This document shows, in pieces, positions 35,779-45,428 of a stretch of 64,000 nt of DNA. The DNA lies in assembly GCA_036501145.1 (NCBI GenBank), contig DASYAV010000249.1:62001-126000 (forward strand), read 5' to 3'. The notes under the pieces are model-generated. The model searched no databases, was not told the DNA's origin, and was given only the letters and a program-made list of their open reading frames with translations. The stretch is from PALSA-505 sp036501145 (GTDB lineage: Bacteria; Actinomycetota; Actinomycetes; Streptosporangiales; Streptosporangiaceae). Made by a program: the position numbers and the translations under genes. Positions within the stretch are counted from its first letter, which is position 1; each line of letters opens with the position of its first letter.

Positions 35779-38721
35779 TCAGGAGCGGCCGGGGCGGGGA
35801 CGGCCCGGGACGGCGCCGACCTCGATCGCCTTGACCGCCAGCGCGGTGCGTGAGGACACCTTGAGCTTGCGCATGGCCGACCTCAGCTGGGTGTCCACGG
35901 TGTTCGGCGACCGGCACAGCGCCTCGGCGATCTCCCGGTTGGTGCGGCCCTCGCTGACGAAGCGGACCACCTCGAGCTCGCGGGGGGAGAGCCGGTCACC
36001 ATACCCCCGCTGGCCGCCGCGCCACACCTGCGGCGCCTGCACCCCGCGGGTGCGCAGCTCCCGGGCGATGCGGGCGGCGTCGCCGCGGGCGCCCAGCCCG
36101 GACAGCCCCTGATGCACCTCGGCCAGCACGGCCAGCGCGGCCTCGTCCTGGCCGGCGGCGAGCAGTGCGGCCGCCCGCCGCTCGCGGGCCAGCAGCGCCT
36201 CGTACGGCCGCGGCAGCGCCTGCCAGGCACCGGCCGCCCGGGCGAAGAGCGCGGCGGCCCGGGCGTGCTCGCCCCGCCCGGCCACCAGGATCCCCCGGCA
36301 CAGCACCAGCGAAGCCTTGGCCGCGGGGGCGTTGCGCCCGCGCAGGCCGCGGGCGAACTCCTCGACCAGATCGGCCGCGTCACCGGCGCGGCCCGCCTCG
36401 GCCAGCGCGGCGACCCGGACCGGCGCGATGTCGGTGGCCCAGATCCAGATCTTCTTCCCGGACACCACCCCGGCCGGCTCCGCGGTGATCTCCAGCGCGT
36501 CGTCGCCCCGGCCGGCCGCCAGCCACATCCGGCCCAGCGCGCCGGCCGGCTCGGCCAGGTACTGTGCGGCGCCGCGCCGCCGCGCCTCCCCCATCACGAA
36601 CTCCAGGTACTCCCCGGCCTGGCTGGCCTGCCCGGCGGCGACGTGCAGCAGCCCCGCCACCAGCCCGGCCTCGAGCCGGACCGCGACCGCGGCACCTCCG
36701 TCGTCGGCCATGGCGCCGGCCCGCCGGGACAGCTCATGCCACGCGCCAGTGAGCCAGTCCAGGTGCAGCCGGGTGGCGAGCACTTCGTCGCGGACCCTCG
36801 GGTACTGGTGCTGCTCGGCCAGGGCCAGCGCCGCCGACAGCCGGCGCCCGGCCTCCGCGTAACGTCCCCACAGCATGGCCAGGTCGCCGACGTTGAGGTT
36901 GCCGCGGGCGATCCGGAGCCGTTCCCCCGCGGCAGGTGCATCGGCCGGGATCTGCGTGGCCGCCGCCCAGCCTTCCTCCTCCCCCAGCATGAGCAGCGCT
37001 GAGGCACGGTCCATGTCCAGGCTCTGCCGCACCGGCGGCGGCAGCGGCGCCATCACCCGCGCGGCGCGGCGCAGCCAGCCGCGATGCCTGGCGGCCGGCC
37101 AGGAGGGCTCGAGCGGCCAGCCCAGATAGATCATCGACCTCGCGACCTCGGCCGGGTCGTGGTCCAGCTGCGGGATGGCCCGTTCGAGCTGGGCGCGGCC
37201 GGCCGCCCATTCGCTCATCACGATCAGCACCCGGCCGAGCTGGCCACGGATCCCGCCTTCCACGCTGTGCTCGAGGCCGCCGCGGCTCAGCGCGGACTCC
37301 AGCACGCCGGCCAGGTCCCGGTACTGGCTGGGGTCGGGCAGCGACGCGAACGGGATCTTCCTGACCAGCCGGGCCACATCGGTGACCGGCAACCCGGCCT
37401 GGGTGACCAGGTCGTGCAGCAGCGCCGCGGCCGTGCCGCCGTCGCCAGTGGCCAGCGCCAGGTCGGCGGCCTGCTCGCCGTACCGGCACCACCCGCCGAT
37501 CTCGCCGGACTCCCTGAAGTGCCGGGCCAGCTGGGCCAGCGGCAGCGGGTGCGCCCCTTCCAGCACCTCCCCGCAGCGCTGGTGCAGCGCCCGCCGGGCT
37601 GGCGGTGCGATGGCCTCGTAGACCGCCTGGCTGGCCAGCACGTGCCGGAACGAGACCAGCACCCGCCCGTCCTCGCTCAGCAGGCCGGCGGTCAGCGCGT
37701 CGGCCAGGCCGGTGCGGCACCGGGCCGCGTCAAGCCCGGTCACCGCGGCCAGGGTGCCCTCACCGGCCGGCGCGGCCAGCACGGCCGCTGCCTGCAGCAC
37801 GGCCTGCGCGTCGGCGCCGAGCCGCCCGGCCCGCTCCAGCACCGCGTCGCGCACCGTGGGTGGCACCTCGATGTCGTCGATCCGGCGCCGGATCCATTCG
37901 CCGTCCAGCTGGGTCACGTCCGCCCGTTCGGTGAGCAGCCGGACCGATTCCTCGATGGCCAGCGGCAATCCCTCGGTGCTGCGGTGCAGGAGCTCGGCGA
38001 ACGCGTGCGACACCGGCCGGTCGTCCGCCATCGACGAGACCAGCCGCGCGGTCGCGGCCACGTCCAGCGGGCCTAGCTCCAGGCGGACCTGGACGCCCGC
38101 CGCGGGGCGCGACGGCAGCCGCCACAGCAGCGAGGCGGGCTGCGTGTCCTCTCGCCGGCAGGTCGCCACCAGGCTCAGCCGCCGCCGTCCCCAGGAGGCC
38201 AGGAACAGCAGGAACTCCAGTGTCGCGTCGTCCGCCCAGTGCACGTCCTCGATGACCAGCACACTGACCTTGAGCCGCTCGAGCAGTTCGGCCAGGGCCC
38301 GGAACAGCCGGTGCCGGGCGGCGGTGGCGTCCTCGGCCGGCTCCGGCGCCTCGGGCAGGCCGTCCGCCCACTCGGGAAACAGCGGCCGCAGCGCGCCTGC
38401 CAGCGGGCTCAGCCCGAGATCCGCCACGTCACGCGCGGCCGGGCGCAGGGCGTCCACCACCGCGCCCAGGGTGTAGGGCTGCCGGTACGGCGGGCACATC
38501 GCCACCAGCGCGTGGCCGGCGGCGGCACCGCCCGTCCCGAGCACCTCCTGGACCAGCCGGGTCTTGCCGATCCCCGCCTCGCCCTCGATCAGCACCATGG
38601 CCGGTGGATGAGCCAGCGCCTCGGTGATCCGGGCGACCTCCGTGTCGCGGCCCACCAGCCGGGGCTGGTGAAGCGCGGCGCGGGGCAGCACGGGTCCGGT
38701 GGCACCGGTGAGCCGATCCAT
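35779..38721 (-). CDS. LuxR-family regulator of the LAL type (AAA+ ATPase + HTH)
   Basis: 980 residues from ATG 38721, with GAGGAGG six bases upstream. An N-terminal ATPase has Walker A EGEAGIGKT (46-54) and Walker B LVIEDVHWADD. A long helical TPR/MalT-like sensor region follows, and the last 75 residues form a LuxR helix-turn-helix: LSPRELEVVRFVSEGRTNREIAEAL, then SPNTVDTQLRSAMRKL. Large ATP-binding LuxR proteins are usually activators of nearby operons. Here the two small genes and the propeller gene lie directly downstream on the same strand, the likely targets. Confidence 0.92.
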   Translation of the reverse strand: MDRLTGATGPVLPRAALHQPRLVGRDTEVARITEALAHPPAMVLIEGEAGIGKTRLVQEVLGTGGAAAGHALVAMCPPYRQPYTLGAVVDALRPAARDVADLGLSPLAGALRPLFPEWADGLPEAPEPAEDATAARHRLFRALAELLERLKVSVLVIEDVHWADDATLEFLLFLASWGRRRLSLVATCRREDTQPASLLWRLPSRPAAGVQVRLELGPLDVAATARLVSSMADDRPVSHAFAELLHRSTEGLPLAIEESVRLLTERADVTQLDGEWIRRRIDDIEVPPTVRDAVLERAGRLGADAQAVLQAAAVLAAPAGEGTLAAVTGLDAARCRTGLADALTAGLLSEDGRVLVSFRHVLASQAVYEAIAPPARRALHQRCGEVLEGAHPLPLAQLARHFRESGEIGGWCRYGEQAADLALATGDGGTAAALLHDLVTQAGLPVTDVARLVRKIPFASLPDPSQYRDLAGVLESALSRGGLEHSVEGGIRGQLGRVLIVMSEWAAGRAQLERAIPQLDHDPAEVARSMIYLGWPLEPSWPAARHRGWLRRAARVMAPLPPPVRQSLDMDRASALLMLGEEEGWAAATQIPADAPAAGERLRIARGNLNVGDLAMLWGRYAEAGRRLSAALALAEQHQYPRVRDEVLATRLHLDWLTGAWHELSRRAGAMADDGGAAVAVRLEAGLVAGLLHVAAGQASQAGEYLEFVMGEARRRGAAQYLAEPAGALGRMWLAAGRGDDALEITAEPAGVVSGKKIWIWATDIAPVRVAALAEAGRAGDAADLVEEFARGLRGRNAPAAKASLVLCRGILVAGRGEHARAAALFARAAGAWQALPRPYEALLARERRAAALLAAGQDEAALAVLAEVHQGLSGLGARGDAARIARELRTRGVQAPQVWRGGQRGYGDRLSPRELEVVRFVSEGRTNREIAEALCRSPNTVDTQLRSAMRKLKVSSRTALAVKAIEVGAVPGRPRPGRS

Positions 38722-38867
38722 CCGACGCCTCCTCACGGGTGCACGGGGCGTCCACGCGACAGCCCGCCGGCCAGCATTGTCCCTCCGTACCTCCCCGGAC
38801 CGCTAGGGCCGTGCCCGCCGCACCCTTGCCCAGGATCCCTCACCGGGGGGGCGGGGACCAGGCTGGC

Positions 38868-40559
38868 TCAGTAAACAGGCCCCTGGACCCAGTCCGAGTC
38901 GATGTCGAGCTTTATGCCACCCACCTTGACCTTGTGGCCGCCCTTGTACTGCTTGATCCGGCGGTTCGGGTTCCACCAGGAACCGAGCAGGTACGGGGTG
39001 CCAACGAGGTTGGCTTTGTTGTTCCACAGCGCGAACCACATCGAATCGGGTTTGGCGACGGTGCGGCCGTTGACCGATGTCGCCTTCCCCAGGTCCTCGG
39101 CCCCGGAGGCGGCACTCGAATAGACGCCCGAGATGTAGCCGCGGTCGTGCAGCCGCCTGGTCCATTGACTGAGAAAGGACAGCACGCTGTCGCGGCAGCC
39201 CTTCCGGCTGCTCTTGTAGGCCTCCATGTCAAAGTAGAGCGGCGCGCCCCGGCCGATCCCGAACGACTTCGCGTCGGCGATCGCACCGTTCGCCGCCGCC
39301 TTTCCTTCGGACTTGGCGTCCTTGGCCTTGATCTCCCGGCTGAAGTGGTTGCACGGGGCCTGCAGCCCGACGTAAATCGGGATGAGCCTCCAGCCCATTT
39401 GCCTGACCGACCGGACCCAGGAGGCCGACAGGTTGCCGTAGCCACAGGCCATCTCCTGGCCACCGATGTAAATGGCCGCCACCGAGTAGCTGCGCCGCCA
39501 GGCCCGCATCGCCTTCAGCGATGGGGCCGTGCAGGTGTCGAAGCCGGGCAGCGGCCGCGATGGCGCCGAGGTCAGATGAGCGGCCGGCTTGTGCCGCTTC
39601 GGGGTCTTAACAGGGTGCGGCTTGTGCGCCGGCGACTTGTGCGCCGGCGACTTGTGCGCCGGGGGCTTCTGGGCCGGGGACTTCGGTGCTGGCGTCTTGG
39701 TGGGCGGATCCGGGGCCGGGGACGCCGGGGCAGGCGGCGTGCAGGCCGGGGCTGACGACGCGGCAGCCGACGGGGTGCCCGTCGCGGACGGGGAAGCCGA
39801 TGGGGCCGGGGAGGCCGCCGGCGTGCAGTCCGCCGGGGGCGGGACGGCCGGCAGTGTGGCCGCCGCGCCGGCCGCCGCGCGCGTCCGGGATCCGGCTGCC
39901 TTCCCCTGTGCCCTGGCCTTCCGCAAAGCCGTGGCCTTGCCGGGCTTCTTCGCGGCGGAGTTCGCGGCGGGCGCGGGGGCCATCTGGTGCACCGCCACCG
40001 GCGAGCCGGTCCGGGCGCTGCGGACGCTGCGCACGATGTCCCGCACCACACCCGGGTCCTGGCCGTAGGTCGCGGTGACCGGCAGCCCGGACTGCCGCGC
40101 CGCTTGCGCCCCTGCCTGCCCGCCGACCTCGGCGCTCTGCCGCCGCACCGATGGAACATCGGCCGGCGGCGCGACGCTCACCGTGTCGGCCTGGCCGATC
40201 AGCTGGGCCGGGCACTGCTGGTTCGGCCCCGGGGTGCCGAGGTAGACGGCATGCCGGTCATAGCGCACACACCTCGTCGAACCGGGGCCGAGCCGGTACA
40301 CCGGCCAGCCCACCGGGACGCGGAGTGAGTAGCCCTCGTACCGCACGGTCTTGGTTTCCTGGCCTGCTGCCGTCTTTTGGTGCCCGCTGCGCACGGCCGT
40401 TCCGCTGGGCCGCGCCGGGTGCGCGTCAATGCCTTTTCCGGCGCCGGGCTGAGTCCCTTCCCGGGCCGCGGATGACGCCACTGCCTCGCTGGCGTTTCCG
40501 GCACTGGCAATTCCAAACGTGGCTGCCAGGACCAGGCAGGCCACGGCCGCACGTCGCAT
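38868..40559 (-). CDS. Secreted DUF1906 (glycoside hydrolase-like) protein
   Basis: 563 residues from ATG 40559, with AGGGGG upstream. A signal peptide is followed by a region with a conserved-looking EGYSLRVPVGWPVYRL and CVRYDRHAVYLGTPGPNQQCPA, then 150 residues of Ala/Pro/Lys linker containing tandem SPAHK units. The C-terminal 215 residues are a DUF1906 domain: GFDTCTAPSLKAMRAW, YIGGQEMACGYGNLS, the acidic PLYFDMEAYKS and a final DIDSDWVQG. This TIM-barrel is related to Rv2525c and other lysozyme-like glycoside hydrolases; peptidoglycan or glycan binding is inferred. DME is the likely catalytic acid pair. Confidence 0.88.
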   Translation of the reverse strand: MRRAAVACLVLAATFGIASAGNASEAVASSAAREGTQPGAGKGIDAHPARPSGTAVRSGHQKTAAGQETKTVRYEGYSLRVPVGWPVYRLGPGSTRCVRYDRHAVYLGTPGPNQQCPAQLIGQADTVSVAPPADVPSVRRQSAEVGGQAGAQAARQSGLPVTATYGQDPGVVRDIVRSVRSARTGSPVAVHQMAPAPAANSAAKKPGKATALRKARAQGKAAGSRTRAAAGAAATLPAVPPPADCTPAASPAPSASPSATGTPSAAASSAPACTPPAPASPAPDPPTKTPAPKSPAQKPPAHKSPAHKSPAHKPHPVKTPKRHKPAAHLTSAPSRPLPGFDTCTAPSLKAMRAWRRSYSVAAIYIGGQEMACGYGNLSASWVRSVRQMGWRLIPIYVGLQAPCNHFSREIKAKDAKSEGKAAANGAIADAKSFGIGRGAPLYFDMEAYKSSRKGCRDSVLSFLSQWTRRLHDRGYISGVYSSAASGAEDLGKATSVNGRTVAKPDSMWFALWNNKANLVGTPYLLGSWWNPNRRIKQYKGGHKVKVGGIKLDIDSDWVQGPVY

Positions 40560-40774
40560 CAATCCCCCTGAAATGGCGGGCCCTCGGTCGGTTCACATGC
40601 CCGCCTTCCCGCTGTACCCGTCTTGCCGGCTAATCACGCGTCGCCCGCAGAATCGTCTGCCAATAGCGGCCGCCCAGCCGAATTCTTTCCATGGGTATGC
40701 ACGGTTTTGGCCGGCATCACACTGAGTCAGAACCCAGTTAACCTGCAGGGAACCCGAAAGTCACGCACCGCGCT

Positions 40775-41590
40775 TCAGGCGGTCTGGTTCGGCTCGGCGC
40801 CGCCATACCGCCGGTCCCGGCGCGCGTAAATCTCACACCCCCGCCACAGGTCGCGACGGTCGAAATCAGGGAAGAGCGTGTCAAGAAAGACAAATTCGGC
40901 ATAGGCGGACTGCCAGAGCAGGAAATTGGAAGTCCGCTGCTCCCCGGATGACCGGATGAACAGATCGACGTCCGGTATATCCGGCTCATCGAGGTACCGG
41001 CGGAACGTCTTCTCACTGATGCGGTCCGGCTTCAGTCGGCCGGCGGCCACGTCTTTGGCGATGGCCGCGGTGGCATCCAGGATTTCCGCGCGGCCGCCGT
41101 AATTGACGCAGAACTGCAGGGTGAGCACGGAGTTGTGCTCGGTCAGCCGTTCGGCGTATTCCAGTTCGGAGATGACGCTGCGCCAGAGCCTGGGCCGCCG
41201 GCCTGCCCAGCGGACCCGCACCCCCATCTCGTGAAACTCATCACGCCGCCGGTGGATGACGTCACGGTTGAATCCCATGAGAAACCGCACCTCGTCCGGC
41301 GAGCGGCGCCAGTTCTCGGTGGAGAACGCGTAGGCCGACAGGTACGGGATGCCGAGCTCGATCGCACCCATGATCACATCGAACAGCGCCGCCTCGCCGC
41401 GCTTGTGACCCTCGGTCCTGGGCAGGCGGCGCTGCTTGGCCCAGCGCCCGTTGCCGTCCATCACCAGCGCCACGTGCCGGGGTACCAGATCGGCCGGGAT
41501 GCCCGGTGGCCGGGCTCCCCCGGGATGCGGGTCGGGCGGCCGGATCGGGCGTGCCGGGTTCCCGTTGCCCGCGGCCTTACGGTCAGTCAT
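40775..41590 (-). CDS. uppS: Isoprenyl transferase (undecaprenyl diphosphate synthase)
   Basis: 271 residues. The cis-prenyltransferase signature VMDGNGRWAKQRRLPRTEGHKRG (Asp45 binds magnesium/diphosphate) is intact, as are AFSTENWRR, FCVNYGGRAEI and RSSGEQRTSNFLLWQSAYAEF. It makes the long-chain cis-polyprenyl diphosphate used as lipid carrier in cell-wall synthesis. Its start overlaps the end of recO by eight bases, the usual actinobacterial pairing. Confidence 0.97.
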   Translation of the reverse strand: MTDRKAAGNGNPARPIRPPDPHPGGARPPGIPADLVPRHVALVMDGNGRWAKQRRLPRTEGHKRGEAALFDVIMGAIELGIPYLSAYAFSTENWRRSPDEVRFLMGFNRDVIHRRRDEFHEMGVRVRWAGRRPRLWRSVISELEYAERLTEHNSVLTLQFCVNYGGRAEILDATAAIAKDVAAGRLKPDRISEKTFRRYLDEPDIPDVDLFIRSSGEQRTSNFLLWQSAYAEFVFLDTLFPDFDRRDLWRGCEIYARRDRRYGGAEPNQTA

Positions 41591-42341
41591 TCAAAACGTG
41601 CTCCACGTGCCGCAGCGAGCGGATCGAGTGCTCCAGGTGCCATTGCAGGTACGCGGCCACCAGGCCGCTGCACTCTACCCGGTGCCTGCGCTCGCTGGCA
41701 TCCGCGGACGGCCAGTCCCCACGCAGCAGCGCGGTCATCAGCTCGATCGTCTGGGCGGCCGGCGTCGCGGCCCCGGGCGGCCGACACGACAGGCACACCA
41801 CACCCCCGGCCGGCACCGCGAACACCAGCCAGCGGCCGCCGGGCGCCGTCTCCTGCGTAGCCCCGCACAGCGCACAGTCGCCCAGCGACGGCGCGTACCC
41901 GGCGACGGCCAGTGACCGCAGCAGGTAGGCGTCCAGCACCAGGCGCGGGTCGTGCTCGCGGCTGCCCAGCGTGCGCAGGCCGCCGACGAGCAGCAGGAAC
42001 TGCCGCAGCGCCGGTTCCTTTTCTTCCGGGGTGAACCGCTCCGCGGTTTCCAGCATCGCGATCCCGGCGGTGTAGCGCGGGTAGTCGCCGGCCAGCCGCT
42101 CACCGTAGGGCCGCAGCGTCTCCGCCTGCTGTACGTAGTCCAGCGAGCGCCCGGTGTAGAGCTGCAGGTCCACGTGGGTGAACGGCTCGAGCCGGGCGCC
42201 GAACCGGGACTTCGTCCGCCGCACGCCCTTGGCCACCGCGCGGATCCGGCCGGTGCGCCGGGCCAGCAGCGTGACGATCCGGTCCGCCTCACCCAGCTTC
42301 TGGGTGCGCAGCACGATGGCCTCGTCGCGGTACTGTCTCAC
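41583..42341 (-). CDS. recO: DNA repair protein RecO
   Basis: 252 residues from GTG 42341 (GGGAGA upstream); earlier codons to 42374 are not conserved in type. The N-terminal OB fold starts YRDEAIVLRTQKLGEADRIVTLL. The C-terminal helical domain has a zinc-type CALCG and CLSC. RecO loads RecA onto SSB-coated single strands with RecR. It overlaps uppS downstream. Confidence 0.96.
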   Translation of the reverse strand: MRQYRDEAIVLRTQKLGEADRIVTLLARRTGRIRAVAKGVRRTKSRFGARLEPFTHVDLQLYTGRSLDYVQQAETLRPYGERLAGDYPRYTAGIAMLETAERFTPEEKEPALRQFLLLVGGLRTLGSREHDPRLVLDAYLLRSLAVAGYAPSLGDCALCGATQETAPGGRWLVFAVPAGGVVCLSCRPPGAATPAAQTIELMTALLRGDWPSADASERRHRVECSGLVAAYLQWHLEHSIRSLRHVEHVLND

Positions 42342-42443
42342 CCGCCCATTCTCCCGCGATCCCGCCGGTACCATGGCACGCCGGGCCGGGGCCGGGGCGG
42401 ATAAACCCCGGCGCCCGGGCCCGGCTGGGTCAGCCCGGCCTGG

Positions 42444-44147
42444 TCAGCCGCGGCGGGCCCGGTTCACCGCGGACAGCACCGCGCGCATCGAGGCGGTCAC
42501 GGTGCTGCCGTCGATACCCGCCCCCCACAGCGTCTGACCGCCCACCGAGCAGGCCACGTAGGCGGCCGCCTGGGCGTCGCTGCCCGCCGACAGCGCGTGC
42601 TCGGCGTAGTCGAGCACCCGGACCTCGATGCCGACCGCGGCCAGCGCGTCGCAGAACGCCGAGATCGGGCCGTTGCCGACGCCCTCGACCTGGTGTGTCT
42701 GGCCGTCCACGCTGATCTCGACGGTGAGCGCGTCCTTCGACTCCACCGCCGCCGTGCTGTAGTGCTCGAGCAGCCGGACCGTCCCTGGGGCCAGGTAGCT
42801 GGCGTGGAACGTGTCCCAGATCTGTGCCGGGGTGACCTCGCCGCCCTCGGCGTCGGTGCGCGCCTGGACCAGCCGGGAGAACTCGATCTGCATCGGCCGG
42901 GGCAGGTCGAGCTGGTGCTCGGTCTTCATGATGTAGGCCACGCCGCCCTTGCCGGACTGCGAGTTCACCCGGATCACGGCCTCGTAGGTGCGGCCCACGT
43001 CCTGCGGGTCGATCGGCAGGTAGGGAACGGCCCACTGCTGCTGTGACACGGGGATCCCGGCGGCCGCGGCGTCGGCCTCGAACGCCTCGAAGCCCTTCTT
43101 GATCGCGTCCTGGTGCGACCCGGAGAACGCGGTGTACACCAGCTCGCCGGCGTACGGGTGCCGCGGGTGCACCGGGAGCTGGTTGCAGTACTCCACGGTG
43201 CGCCGGATCTCGTCGATATCGGAGAAGTCGATCATCGGGTCGATGCCCTGGCTGAACAGGTTCAGGCCCAGCGTGACCAGGCACACGTTGCCGGTCCGCT
43301 CGCCGTTGCCGAACAGGCAGCCCTCGATCCGGTCCGCGCCGGCCAGCACGGCCAGCTCGGCGTCGGCGACCGCGGTGCCCCGGTCGTTGTGGGTGTGCAC
43401 CGACAGGCAGATGTGCTCGCGCCGGGACAGCTGGCGGCCCATCCACTCGATCTGGTCGGCGTACACGTTCGGGGTGGACCGCTCGACCGTGCACGGCAGG
43501 TTGAGGATGATCTCCCGGCCGGGCCCGGGCTGCCACACGTCCATCACGGCCTCACAGATCTCGGCCGCGAAGTCGAGCTCGGTGTCCATGAAGATCTCGG
43601 GCGAGTACTCGTAGCCGAAGTCGCACCCGGGCAGGTAGGCCTCGGCGTACTTCATCACCGACCGGGTGCCCTCGGCGGCCATCGCCTTGCACTGCTCCCG
43701 GTCCACCCCGAAGACCACCCGGCGGAACAGCGGTGCGGCCGCGTTGTACATGTGCACGGTCGCCTGCCGGGCCCCGGCCAGCGACTGCACGGTCCGCTCG
43801 ATCAGTTCGTCGCGGGCCTGGGTGAGCACCGAGATCTGCACGTCGTCGGGGATGCGCTCTTCCTCGATGAGGTCGCGCACGAAGTCGAAGTCGGTCTGGC
43901 TGGCCGACGGGAAGCCGACCTCGATCTCCTTGTAGCCCATCCGCACCAGCAGCTCGAACATCTGCCGCTTGCGCGCGGGGCTCATCGGGTCGATCAGCGC
44001 CTGATTGCCGTCCCGCAGGTCCGTGGTCAGCCAGCGCGGCGCGGCGGTGACGGCCTGGCCCGGCCAGCGGCGGTCAGGGAGGTCGACGGGGGTGAACGGT
44101 ACGTAACGGTGGCAGGGCATGCCACTGGGCTGCTGCTTGAACTGCAC
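42444..44147 (-). CDS. leuA: 2-isopropylmalate synthase
   Basis: 567 residues from GTG 44147, which has GAGGGAG five bases upstream; the frame is open to 44303 but that part is not protein-like. The catalytic TIM barrel shows TTDLRDGNQALIDPMSP (metal-binding Asp), GFPSASQTDFDFV, HTHNDRGTAVADAE and GCLFGNGERTGN. The C-terminal domain (from about residue 435) is the leucine-binding regulatory dimer. It condenses acetyl-CoA with 2-oxoisovalerate, first step of leucine synthesis, feedback-inhibited by leucine. A perfect hairpin lies 67-96 bp upstream. Confidence 0.97.
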   Translation of the reverse strand: MQFKQQPSGMPCHRYVPFTPVDLPDRRWPGQAVTAAPRWLTTDLRDGNQALIDPMSPARKRQMFELLVRMGYKEIEVGFPSASQTDFDFVRDLIEEERIPDDVQISVLTQARDELIERTVQSLAGARQATVHMYNAAAPLFRRVVFGVDREQCKAMAAEGTRSVMKYAEAYLPGCDFGYEYSPEIFMDTELDFAAEICEAVMDVWQPGPGREIILNLPCTVERSTPNVYADQIEWMGRQLSRREHICLSVHTHNDRGTAVADAELAVLAGADRIEGCLFGNGERTGNVCLVTLGLNLFSQGIDPMIDFSDIDEIRRTVEYCNQLPVHPRHPYAGELVYTAFSGSHQDAIKKGFEAFEADAAAAGIPVSQQQWAVPYLPIDPQDVGRTYEAVIRVNSQSGKGGVAYIMKTEHQLDLPRPMQIEFSRLVQARTDAEGGEVTPAQIWDTFHASYLAPGTVRLLEHYSTAAVESKDALTVEISVDGQTHQVEGVGNGPISAFCDALAAVGIEVRVLDYAEHALSAGSDAQAAAYVACSVGGQTLWGAGIDGSTVTASMRAVLSAVNRARRG

Positions 44148-44213
44148 TGCTGCTCCCTCGTTGCTCTGCGCGCGGCCAGCGAACACGCAAACGCCCCGCG
44201 GCGAGGGAGCCGG

Positions 44214-44243
44214 CCTTATCGGCCCCCGCCGCGGCCGATAAGG
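44214..44243 (-). promoter_or_regulatory. Perfect hairpin upstream of leuA
   Basis: CCTTATCGGCC (44214-44224) pairs exactly with GGCCGATAAGG (44233-44243), 11-bp arms and an eight-base loop. It ends 67 bp before the leuA start, in the leader or promoter region. It may be an attenuator-like element or an operator; no run of leucine codons lies near it. Confidence 0.5.
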
Positions 44244-44308
44244 AGGAGCAGCCGGTGCGACATCACTGACCACGATATCAGCCGAGACGGATGCCCGAGG
44301 CAACCGTT

Positions 44309-45428
44309 GCCGATGAGTGAGTGTTAGTGCTCATCTCACCGGCACCCCGTCTCGGGGTTGTTCGGCAGCGGTGTGGCTGCCTCCCTTCCGCGTTTCATGG
44401 CCACCTGCCGGGCGGGGCCCGGTCTTAGGGTCGGCTCCACGCTTGACGGCGGCCCCGACTGGGCCGACGGCGCTATCACCCGTGGCGGGTGGCTCGTAGC
44501 GCGCGAGGTTGACAGCGGCGTTGTCGTCACGCTGGTGACTGGCCTCGCAACTGGTGCAGGTCCAGTGCCCGGCCCAGCCGATGTCCTGCACCTGCCCGCA
44601 CGCGTGGCAGGTCTTCGACGACGGGTACCAGCGGCCGGCGATCACCAGCGAGGACCCGTACCAGCCGGCCTTGTAGGCCAGCTGGCGGCGGGTCTGGCCC
44701 AGGGCGGAGTCCGACAGGCCCCGCCGCCTCGCACGGGCGCCGGTCAGGCCCTTCTGCCGCAGCATCCCGGCCGCATCCAGCCCTTCGGCCACGATCACGC
44801 CGTGGGTCTTGGCGAGCCTGGTGGTCAGCCGGTGGATGTGGTGGGCACGGATATCCGCGGCCCGGCGCTGCAACCGGGTGATCTTGACCTGGGTCCCGGC
44901 GTAGCGGGGTGACCCGAGGGTGCGGCGGGACCGTTCCCGGCCCAGGTGCCGCAACTCCTTCAGCGCCGCCTCCAGCGGCCGCGGGTTCGGCACCCGCTCG
45001 ATCACCTCACCGTCCCGGCTGGCGACGGTGGCCAGCACCCGCGGGAACCCCACCCTCCGCCCGGCACGCCGGCCCGCCCGTGAGGCCTGCCAGTTCCAGT
45101 ACGCGTCCACCCCCGCCTTGATGCCATCGGCGAACGCCTCCTTCGAGATGCCCGGCCACCACACCCCACCGGTCTCCCGGTCCACGCATTCGGTGTCCTT
45201 GGCCTGGTTCCACCGCTTCCGCAGCCCCGGCAGCGACGGCTTGGCCGTCTGCCCGCCGGTCTGCCGGTAGCGGGCCAGGTCCTCCTTCAGCGTGCGCACC
45301 GCCCAGTTGCGGGCATACCGGCGGCCACCGAACTGCCGCCGGATGCACGCCGCCTGCTCCGCGGTCGGGTCAAGGGCGAACCGGAACGCCTGCACGCTCC
45401 ACCCCGCGGGCACCCCGAACCTAGCCAT
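44309..45428 (-). mobile_element. IS200/IS605-type remnant (tnpB only)
   Basis: No Y1 transposase gene is present, so the element is non-autonomous. Just past the tnpB stop, GATGAG (44312-44317) pairs with CTCATC (44330-44335) and outer GCC/GGC bases also match, a possible subterminal hairpin of the right end. The left end was not found. Boundaries are approximate. Confidence 0.45.
44331..45428 (-). pseudogene. tnpB: TnpB (OrfB) RNA-guided nuclease homolog, internally deleted
   Basis: 365 residues from ATG 45428, shorter than the usual 400-470. Recognisable parts are the N-terminal helical domain (QAFRFALDPTAEQ), then GRRVGFPR directly joined to VLATVASRDGEV at residues 130/131 (about 45038). 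In intact relatives about 70-100 residues lie here, including the WED domain's second part and the RuvC-I strand with the first catalytic Asp. RuvC-II Glu215 (VIVAEGLD), the zinc ribbon CHAC/CTSC (274-294) and RuvC-III Asp (QRDDNAAVNLAR) remain. So nuclease activity is probably lost, though RNA-guided binding might survive. Confidence 0.75.

Noticed and set aside
44278..44334. Leucine leader peptide for leuA attenuation
   Set aside because: The 18-codon frame contains only one Leu codon and no run, so it does not fit the attenuation model.
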